From: Actinomycetota bacterium
GTDB lineage: Bacteria > Actinomycetota > Acidimicrobiia > Acidimicrobiales > Palsa-688
NCBI GenBank assembly: GCA_021323695.1
Contig: JAJPKN010000040.1
Location: 1-56,719, forward strand
Length of the DNA stretch: 56,719 nucleotides
Direction of reading: 5' to 3'
A program made the translations under genes and the position numbers. How positions within the stretch are numbered: the stretch's first letter is position 1; each line of letters starts with the position of its first letter. The notes under the pieces were generated by a model, which was not told the DNA's origin, did no database searches, and saw nothing but the letters and a program-made list of their open reading frames with translations. Of the stretch, positions 16,601-22,489 are shown in pieces.

Positions 16601-16646
16601 TACGCGAACTGGGTACCGCTCGTGGGGCCCTGCGCTGCGTGCGCAA
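13623..16646 (-). CDS. STAND/NB-ARC ATPase with TPRs and C-terminal SARP (wHTH-BTAD) domain
   Basis: About 1,007 residues. After a basic low-complexity leader comes an NB-ARC ATPase: FVGRQAELERVARLL, Walker A GLAGMGKSR (residues 100-108), Walker B 'ALLVLDGCDN' (~168-177) and GIPLGLEVAGDML. A TPR region follows (~430-740, e.g. YPNLRSSLEHALARGDAEAA). The C terminus (~770-1007) is an OmpR-like winged helix (ARVEVLGRWRVTRFGRTVAL, HVDEVLEVLWPGASPERGRR) plus a BTAD. AfsR-type regulators carry the DNA-binding/BTAD half at the N terminus, so the order here is inverted. The likely role is a large ATP-dependent transcriptional activator; targets are unknown, the adjacent sugar-uptake operon being a candidate. 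The start is unsure: GTG 16646 reads through a 16 bp repeat, and TTG at residue 71 is possible. Confidence 0.82.
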   Translation of the reverse strand: MRTQRRAPRAVPSSRKVPGDKAALTGRPHGRPASRQAGLTTGRSSRKPRRPPIARPNGGARHPPSRPPARLGETPFVGRQAELERVARLLAPFCPVSIVGLAGMGKSRLAREVAYQRPRAGLGHPVVVDASGCSSSAELAQQVAASFGWALPRGQARPVLEALSQAQALLVLDGCDNLGAEAMEWAGRLAANCPGLAILLTAQAPPRLPGEQVVRLGPLSVPEAERPAPDELLAHDAPKLLLAAAAAAGARTYDVTDRPAAADIAALCRHVNGIPLGLEVAGDMLARVGARELAGALERYRWSSDVPAGCDRSQAHAAATLHRALDGLGPLPRRLVEVLSVLPAGADVGQLVAVSGTSRARRPAVVSAVADLARASVVRCRADGEAARYELPLWVRLHVLAEVGTRGELEELKRRALRWCLEMVSGATQALVSGSHQGRLLDRLAEEYPNLRSSLEHALARGDAEAAARLAEGLWRFWELRGMLSEGRSWLERCLLAGPVSPGLRARLLDGAGMLAWRQGDFAPASQAFNEALATIGHRPGDMAIRGRLHNHLGLVSLFSGDIVGSTRTFEVALAELEAALCPGEAAAVRANLALAAIEEGRLSEAGQLLDDALAVQVAVGDRHGQAICLLHRSIARYYSGDRAGAASDARGATSTFNELGDRRNLAFSLLVLAGCLAELNPGLSVQLAGLGQDMYQDIGAYMPGSWHQRLEEAMAPAKEVLGHKAEHLRRQGAALSLPAALAAVDESLAGVPAPALSGRPAAPEQGRTWARVEVLGRWRVTRFGRTVALAPQVARLLKLIACRAGLAHVDEVLEVLWPGASPERGRRRLRNVLARLARSAGPLVERRGECLALAEGVGLDAAMFETSARQALSLFANQGKYHEAAGAARAAEALYTGDLLPTDPYEGWADEPRQRLARLRLRLLEAWASAARDIDPDAAEQCLRLAVMADPADEAHYLMLADLLYDRGRRGAALEVLAEASSWAAGMGFDVSPAVAKAIRRMSMRP
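16522..16569. repeat. 16 bp tandem repeat (three copies) at the regulator's 5' end
   Basis: Three head-to-tail units CCTG(T/C)CGTGAGGCCGG at 16522-16537, 16538-16553 and 16554-16569, with a partial fourth to about 16574. The 16 bp period is not a multiple of three, so copy-number change would shift the regulator's reading frame if translation starts upstream. It may instead be 5' untranslated. Confidence 0.85.
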
Positions 16647-16755
16647 GACCAGCGTAAAGCTACCAGCGCAAAGCTAGCGTCGAGCTGACGCCGCAATGGG
16701 TGGCCCGGCTGGCCGCTCTCGCCCGACGGGGGGGCCCGGCGAACGGGGCCCTCGC

Positions 16756-17640
16756 CTAGCCCCGCAGGGCCCCGGTCAAGCTGCCCACGATCCGCCGCTC
16801 GGCCAGGACGAAGAACGCCAGGGCGGGGACCATCGACAGAGCGGCAAAGGCCAAGATAGCGGCCGTGTCCTGCGAGTAGGTGGTCTGGAAACTGGCTGTG
16901 CCCAGGGGGAGGGTGTAGTGGATGGGGTTGCTCAAGACCAGCAAGGGGAGCAGGTAGGCGTTCCAGCTGGTGATGAAGCTGAGTATCGCCACCGTGGTCA
17001 GGGCCGGCCGGGACAGCGGGACGAGGATGGAACGGAAGAACCGCAAGCGGCTGGCCCCGTCGACGACCGCCGCGTCCTCCAGTTCGCCGGGCACGGCCCG
17101 GAGGAACGGCCGCAGGATGAAGATCGTGTAGGGGAGGGAGAAGGCGGCTTCGGGCAGGGCCACCCCCATGAGGTTCTCCAGCAGCCCGAGGTTCTTCAGC
17201 CACAGGTACAGGGGCAGGCTGGCGACACCGGCTGGGAACAAGAGCCCCACCATGAAGACCGCGAAGAGAGCCTCGCGGCCCTTGAACGAGTACCGGGCCA
17301 GGGCGAACGCGGCAAGGGAGCCGGTGGCCACGGTCAGGGCGGTAGCCGTGAGGGCTACGAACAGGCTGTTGCCCACATAGTGCCAAAAGGCGCTCGACTT
17401 CAGCACGCTCGTGTAGTTGGTGAACACCCAGGGGTGGGGCCAGGCGACCGGGGCGGTGTTGATCTGAGCCGAAGTCCGGAAACCGCTGATGACCACGTAC
17501 AAGATGGGCACCAGCGTGATGCCCATGACTACGAAAGCCGTCATGTAGCTGAACGGGGTCCCCAGGGACCAGCGCCGGCGCTTGGGCGCCGCGGCGCTCC
17601 GGGCGGGGAGGGCAGGCGGTGCCCAGGTAGTAGCGGCCAT
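16756..17640 (-). CDS. CUT1 sugar ABC transporter permease, MalG type
   Basis: A 294-residue inner-membrane permease with six predicted helices and the ABC-ATPase docking (EAA) loop seen as ELEDAAVVDGASRLRFFRSI followed by LVPLSRPAL. N-terminal helix FSYMTAFVVMGITLVPILY and the 'FTNYTSVL' segment are typical of the MalG branch of carbohydrate uptake permeases. It lies 3 bp downstream of the MalF-type gene in the operon SBP-MalF-MalG. No ATPase gene is nearby, so it presumably uses a shared MsmX/MsiK-like ATPase encoded elsewhere. Confidence 0.92.
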   Translation of the reverse strand: MAATTWAPPALPARSAAAPKRRRWSLGTPFSYMTAFVVMGITLVPILYVVISGFRTSAQINTAPVAWPHPWVFTNYTSVLKSSAFWHYVGNSLFVALTATALTVATGSLAAFALARYSFKGREALFAVFMVGLLFPAGVASLPLYLWLKNLGLLENLMGVALPEAAFSLPYTIFILRPFLRAVPGELEDAAVVDGASRLRFFRSILVPLSRPALTTVAILSFITSWNAYLLPLLVLSNPIHYTLPLGTASFQTTYSQDTAAILAFAALSMVPALAFFVLAERRIVGSLTGALRG

Positions 17641-17643
17641 GGC

Positions 17644-18648
17644 TCAGTTCACTATCCGGGTGAGGGCGCCGGCGGTGTCGCGCCTCAGCGCAAAACGTTG
17701 GTAGAGCAGGGCGAAGGCGAAACAGATTATGAACAGGATCACGGCGGCGGCACTGCCGTAACCGAACTCGTTGCTTTGGAAGCCGTTGTATATGAGGTAA
17801 GTGATCATGGTGTCCGAAGCATTGGCCGGGCCGCCGAGCGTCATGATCCAGACCAGGTCGAACAGCTGGAGCGAGCCGATAACGGCCAGGAACACCCAGA
17901 TCCGGATCGTTGGGCCGAGGAGGGGGAGCGTGATGTGGCGGACGGACTGCGCCGGCGTGGCGCCGTCGAGCGAAGCAGCTTCCTTGAGCTCCACCGGCAC
18001 CCCTTGGAGCCCGGCCAGGAACAATATGATGCCGAAGCCTATGTACTTCCAGGTTATGACCACGAAAAGCGTGTAGAGGACTATGTGGATGTCTGCCAGC
18101 CAGGTCTGGACGAGCCCGCCCAGCCCCATGTCCTTCATGACCTGGTCGACAAACCCGCCCGGCTGCAGCATGAGCAGCCAGATGACGGCCGTGGTGGCCT
18201 CGGAGACCACGTAGGGGGCAAAGGTCACCAGCCGGAACACACGCTGGCCGCGTAGCTTCCGGTTGAGCAGGAGGGCGGTGCCCAGGCTGATCGGCAACTG
18301 GAAGACCACCGACAGGGCGGCGTAGATGAAGTTGTGCAGGATGGCGCCCCGGAACACGGGGTCGTCCAGTGCCGCCCGGTAGTTGTGGAGCCCGATGAAG
18401 TCGGAGAGAGGGCCGTAGCCGCTCCAGTTGTAGAGGCTGTAGCGGACGGCGATGACGATGGGGACGAGGACGAAGCAGGCGAACAGCACCAGGGCCGGCC
18501 CTATGAGCGCGGCCAGCTCCAGGCGCCTGCGGGCCCGGCCCGGGCGCGCCGCCGGCCGCACCGTGCCGGTGCGGCCGGGGCTTGCGAGGGTTGGCCCTGG
18601 CAGGCCGCTGGCTAACCCTTGGTCCAAGGTTGCCCGGTCGGTCGCCAT
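17644..18648 (-). CDS. CUT1 sugar ABC transporter permease, MalF type
   Basis: A 334-residue permease with a ~45-residue Arg/Pro-rich cytoplasmic leader, then six helices beginning ELAALIGPALVLFACFVLVP. The EAA loop is ELKEAASLDGATPAQSVRHI followed by TLPLLGPT. Segments FIGLHNYRAALDDPVFRGAI and WIMTLGGPANASDTM are typical of the MalF/UgpA branch. It sits 20 bp downstream of the solute-binding protein gene and immediately before the MalG-type gene, so the three form one uptake operon for an oligosaccharide, probably one hydrolysed by the divergent GH3 enzyme. Confidence 0.92.
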   Translation of the reverse strand: MATDRATLDQGLASGLPGPTLASPGRTGTVRPAARPGRARRRLELAALIGPALVLFACFVLVPIVIAVRYSLYNWSGYGPLSDFIGLHNYRAALDDPVFRGAILHNFIYAALSVVFQLPISLGTALLLNRKLRGQRVFRLVTFAPYVVSEATTAVIWLLMLQPGGFVDQVMKDMGLGGLVQTWLADIHIVLYTLFVVITWKYIGFGIILFLAGLQGVPVELKEAASLDGATPAQSVRHITLPLLGPTIRIWVFLAVIGSLQLFDLVWIMTLGGPANASDTMITYLIYNGFQSNEFGYGSAAAVILFIICFAFALLYQRFALRRDTAGALTRIVN

Positions 18649-18668
18649 GCTCGTCGGTGCTCAGGTGG

Positions 18669-19964
18669 TCAGTGGCTCTTTGCTGCCTTGGCCACTGCCT
18701 GGATGATGGTCTGGGGTGTGCCGGAGCCGGCGAAGAAGTTGGCTATGGCCGAGTCCAGCGCCTGGCCGACATTGGTCGGGAAGGCGATGTCGAAGTAGGT
18801 CTGGAGGTAGGCCGCCTTCTTGTAGTAGCTGATGGCGGTCTTCTCGCCCGGTACCGTGATGGCCGAGGCGGCCGCAGCGTTGACCGGCAGACCGACGGCG
18901 GCGTGGGCCACGCCTACCTGCACTGGCTTGCTGTCGATGTACTTGAGGAACAGCGGGCAGTAGTTGGTCGCGTGGGTGGTGCATGAGAAGCCGTCGCCAC
19001 CGCCCAGGATCTCGGTCGGGTTACCCGCCCCGCCGCTCACGGCCGGGAAGGGGAACCAACCGAGGTCGTTCAATATGTTCTTGTTTGTCGTCAACGGCTG
19101 CATGACCCCTGGGTCCCAGTCGCCCTGCAGCTCCATGGCGGCCTGGCCGTTGGCCACCAAGCCGGCCGAGCTGCCCGCTCCCGTCTGGGCCGGGGTAGCC
19201 AGGTAGCCGGTGTTGAAGGGGTTGGCCTTGATGAAGGCGGTGAGGTCCTGGCCGGCCTTCACGAAGCACGGGTAGTTCAGGTTTATAGTTGCCATCGCCG
19301 TCTTCAGGGTGCTGAGCGAGCACTCGCGCAGGGCGAAGTACTCCCACCAAAAGGCATCGGGCCAGCGGTCACGGCTGCCTACGGCGATGGGGGCGACGTT
19401 GATCGCCCGCAGCTTGGCTACGTCTGCCTCGAGCTGGGCGATGGTGGTCGGGACCGACTTTATGCCTGCCTTGGCGAACAGGTCCTTGCGGTACCAAAAG
19501 CCCACGACATGCAGGTCGTAGGGGATGCCGTACTGCCTGCCCTTCACCTGCCAACCGCTGGCGACGGCACCGACTTCGCTCTTGACCCAGCTGGCGCTGG
19601 CGGCGGTCAGGTCCATCAGCTTGCCGGAGGTCACCTGGGTGGCCTCGCTGCCCCCGCCCCACTGCTGGTAGATGTCCGGAGGGTTGTTGCTCTGCAGGGC
19701 CAGGGGGATCTTGGTGTTCTGGAGCACCTCGTTCTGGATGGGCACGTTCTGGATGGTCACGTTCGGGTACATCTTGTGGAAGGCCTTGGCCGCATTGTCC
19801 CACACGTTCAACAAGACCCCGGCGGTGGCGTTGTTCCACCACGTGAGCGTGATGTTCTTGCCGTTGGTGGTGGCGGCGGTGGCGGTCGTGGTCACCGAGG
19901 CGACCATGGCTGCGAGGCCCCCTACCGTTACGAAAAGTTTCGCTGAGTGGCGAAGTCTTCGCAT
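18669..19964 (-). CDS. Extracellular sugar-binding protein (CUT1)
   Basis: A 431-residue exported protein with signal peptide MRRLRHSAKLFVTVGGLAAM...TTTATAATT. No lipobox Cys is visible, so it looks secreted rather than a classical lipoprotein. The mature part has the family-1 solute-binding layout: ITLTWWNNATAGVLLNVW, AAKAFHKMYPNVTIQNVP, 'PPDIYQQWGGGSEATQV' and YGIPYDLHVVGFWYRKDLF. ATG 19964 is chosen because GAGGGGAG lies just upstream; an in-frame start at 19982 lacks one. First gene of the operon with two permeases and divergent from the GH3 gene, which suggests a plant-type gluco- or xylo-oligosaccharide as ligand (inference). Confidence 0.9.
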   Translation of the reverse strand: MRRLRHSAKLFVTVGGLAAMVASVTTTATAATTNGKNITLTWWNNATAGVLLNVWDNAAKAFHKMYPNVTIQNVPIQNEVLQNTKIPLALQSNNPPDIYQQWGGGSEATQVTSGKLMDLTAASASWVKSEVGAVASGWQVKGRQYGIPYDLHVVGFWYRKDLFAKAGIKSVPTTIAQLEADVAKLRAINVAPIAVGSRDRWPDAFWWEYFALRECSLSTLKTAMATINLNYPCFVKAGQDLTAFIKANPFNTGYLATPAQTGAGSSAGLVANGQAAMELQGDWDPGVMQPLTTNKNILNDLGWFPFPAVSGGAGNPTEILGGGDGFSCTTHATNYCPLFLKYIDSKPVQVGVAHAAVGLPVNAAAASAITVPGEKTAISYYKKAAYLQTYFDIAFPTNVGQALDSAIANFFAGSGTPQTIIQAVAKAAKSH

Positions 19965-19991
19965 ATATCTATCTCCCCTCAACTATCTCCG

Positions 19992-20008
19992 CCGGACGGC
20001 TGGTCCGG
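19992..20008. promoter_or_regulatory. Palindrome between SBP and GH3 genes
   Basis: CCGGAC (19992-19997) and GTCCGG (20003-20008) form a perfect inverted repeat with 5 bp spacing, 27 bp upstream of the solute-binding protein start in the divergent intergenic region. It is a candidate operator for a sugar-responsive regulator of both genes, or a leader hairpin. Only the symmetry and position support it. Confidence 0.4.
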
Positions 20009-20104
20009 TCGCAGGGCGAGCATACGACCACCCATCGGCCAATGTCAACGCGGCCTGGCCTATGTCAAGCTCGGTCAGTGTTTCGAAGCTGTTACGCTAC
20101 TTTC

Positions 20105-22456
20105 GTGACTGAAGGAGTACTTAGTGACGTAGGAGCACCGGGAGCCCTGGAGCCCCAGGTGTGGCGGGTGGCCACTGCCTCCCTCGAGGACAGGGTGGAA
20201 GACCTGCTGGGCCGGATGTCGTTGCCCGAGAAGGTGGCCCAACTGCGGAGCTTGTGGCTGGCGACGGACGAAGCCGGCCAGGTGGCTCCCCACCAGCAGG
20301 ACTTCGCGGCCATCGACGTCGACTGGCAGGAGCTCATCAAAGACGGCCTGGGGCAGCTCACCCGGCCCTACGGCACGGCCCCGGTGGAGCCACGGGCGGG
20401 TGCCCGGCGCCTGGCCGAGCTGCAAAGGACGGTCGTGGCGGCGGGACGCTTCGGCATCCCGGCCATGGCCCACGAAGAGTGCCTCACCGGCGTGAGCACC
20501 TGGCAGGCGACCATCTACCCCTCGCCGCTGTGCTGGGGGGCGAGCTTCGACCCCGAGCTGGTCGAGCGGATGGGCGCCCAGATCGGGCGCACCCTGCGCC
20601 TGCTGGGCGTCCACCAGGGACTGGCACCCGTGCTGGACGTGGCCCGCGACCTGCGCTGGGGACGGGTGGAAGAGACCATCGGGGAGGACCCCTTCCTGGT
20701 GGGCACCATCGGCAGCGCCTACGTGAGGGGCCTGCAGTCGGCGGGCGTGGTCGCCACCCTCAAGCACTTCGTCGGCTACTCGTCGTCCCGGGCTGGGCGC
20801 AACTTCGCCCCGGTGTCCATCGGGCCCCGAGAGCTGGCAGACGTCCTGCTGCCTCCCTTCGAGATGGCCATCAAGGCCGGGGCGCGCTCGGTGATGAACT
20901 CCTACACCGACATCGACGGCCTGCCCGTGGCTGCCAACCAGGGCCTCCTCACCGACCTGCTACGGGCTACCTACGGCTTCGGGGGGACGGTTGTGTCCGA
21001 CTACTTCTCGGTCGCCTTCTTGCACAGCCTCCATCACGTTGCCACCACGCTGGGCCTGGCCGCGGCCAAGGCGCTCGAGTCTGGCATCGACGTCGAGCTG
21101 CCCAGTGCCCACGCGTACTGTGACGAACTGGTCGGCCTGGTGGAGTCGGGAGAAGTCCCGGTCGAGGTGGTGGACCGGGCTGCCCGGCGGGTGCTGGCCC
21201 AAAAGTGCGAGCTCGGCCTGCTCGACCCCGATTGGTCGCCCGACCCGCCGCTGCTCAGCGAGGACGGGGCCCTGGACAGCGCCGAGGGCCGGGAGCTGGC
21301 CCGGGAGCTGGCCGAGCGCTCGGTGGTGCTGCTCTCCAACCGGGGCGTGCTGCCCCTGCGGCCGGGCACCCGGCTGGCAGTGGTCGGCCCGCTGGCCGGG
21401 GACCCCCAGGCCATGCTCGGTTGCTATTCGTTCCCCCGGCACGTGGGCGCCAACTACAGCCAGCTCCCGCTGGGGGTGGAAGTGCCCAGTGTGGTCGAGG
21501 CGCTGAGCCAGGACCCCGCCGGTTACCAGGTCAGTTACGCCCTGGGGTGCCCGGTGGTGGGTGGCCAGGACGACGACATCGCCGCAGCCGCCCGGGTGGC
21601 GGCCAACTCGGAGCTGTGCCTGGTCGTCTTGGGGGACCGGGCCGGGTTGTTCGGTGCCGGCACCTCGGGGGAGGGTTGCGACGTCACCGACCTGCGGCTG
21701 CCTGGGCGCCAGGAGGAGCTGCTCGAAGCGGTGCTGGCCACCGGCACCCCGACGGTGCTGGTGCTGCTGGTGGGACGTCCCTACGACATATCCGGCCAGG
21801 TCGAGCGGCTGGCGGGTGCAGTGTGCGGGTTCTTCCCGGGCGAAGAGGGGGCGACGGCCCTGGCCAACGTGCTGGGCGGGCGGGTCAACCCGTCGGGGCA
21901 CCTGCCCGTGAGCTTCCCGGGGGCGGGGGGGAGCCAACCGGGGACCTACCTGGCCCCGCCCTTGGCCCAGCACAGCCAGGTGAGCAGCGTCGACCCGACC
22001 CCGCTGTTCCCCTTCGGCCACGGGCTGTCGTACGCCCCGGCCTCGTGGGCGAAGGTGGAGAGCCGCTCGGGCCAGGTGTGGCCGACCGACGGTTGCAGCC
22101 GGCTGGCGGTCTCGCTGGCCAACCCCTCGGCCCTGGCTACCGCCGAGGTGGTGCAGGTCTACCTCCACGACCCGGTGGCTGAGGTGGCGCGCCCGGCCCG
22201 GCAGCTCGTGGCCGCCCAGAGGGTCGAGCTGGCACCGGGGGAGGCCCGCACCGTGGTGTTCGAGCTGCACGCCGACCTCACCTCGTACGTAGGCGCAGAC
22301 GGCCGTCGGGTGGTGGACGAGGGGGAGGTGGTGCTCGAGGTGGGGGCTTCGAGCGCCGACATCCGGGCTTGCCTCAGCTACCAGATGGCCGGGCCACGCC
22401 GCTACGTGGGCTTCGAGCGGGTGATGCAACCCGAGGTCAGCTTCGAGCCTACGTAG
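20105..22456 (+). CDS. Glycoside hydrolase family 3 beta-glycosidase
   Basis: About 783 residues without a signal peptide, so cytoplasmic. The N-terminal TIM barrel shows LEDRVEDLLGRMSLPEKVAQ, LAPVLDVARDLRWGRVEETI and ATLKHFVGYSSSRAGRN; the catalytic nucleophile is Asp299 in TVVSDYFSVAFLH. The alpha/beta sandwich follows (SVVLLSNRGVLPLRPGTRLA, VVLGDRAGLFGAGTSGEG). A C-terminal FnIII-like domain contains 'PLAQHSQVSS...LFPFGHGLSYA' and RPARQLVAAQRVELAPGEAR. GTG 20105 is the first codon after the intergenic palindrome; no strong ribosome-binding site precedes it. Specificity is probably beta-glucoside or beta-xyloside, cleaving oligosaccharides imported by the divergent transporter. Confidence 0.9.
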   Translation: MTEGVLSDVGAPGALEPQVWRVATASLEDRVEDLLGRMSLPEKVAQLRSLWLATDEAGQVAPHQQDFAAIDVDWQELIKDGLGQLTRPYGTAPVEPRAGARRLAELQRTVVAAGRFGIPAMAHEECLTGVSTWQATIYPSPLCWGASFDPELVERMGAQIGRTLRLLGVHQGLAPVLDVARDLRWGRVEETIGEDPFLVGTIGSAYVRGLQSAGVVATLKHFVGYSSSRAGRNFAPVSIGPRELADVLLPPFEMAIKAGARSVMNSYTDIDGLPVAANQGLLTDLLRATYGFGGTVVSDYFSVAFLHSLHHVATTLGLAAAKALESGIDVELPSAHAYCDELVGLVESGEVPVEVVDRAARRVLAQKCELGLLDPDWSPDPPLLSEDGALDSAEGRELARELAERSVVLLSNRGVLPLRPGTRLAVVGPLAGDPQAMLGCYSFPRHVGANYSQLPLGVEVPSVVEALSQDPAGYQVSYALGCPVVGGQDDDIAAAARVAANSELCLVVLGDRAGLFGAGTSGEGCDVTDLRLPGRQEELLEAVLATGTPTVLVLLVGRPYDISGQVERLAGAVCGFFPGEEGATALANVLGGRVNPSGHLPVSFPGAGGSQPGTYLAPPLAQHSQVSSVDPTPLFPFGHGLSYAPASWAKVESRSGQVWPTDGCSRLAVSLANPSALATAEVVQVYLHDPVAEVARPARQLVAAQRVELAPGEARTVVFELHADLTSYVGADGRRVVDEGEVVLEVGASSADIRACLSYQMAGPRRYVGFERVMQPEVSFEPT

Positions 22457-22489
22457 CGGCCGTGGCGGCCAGCTTGGGGGTGGCGGGTG

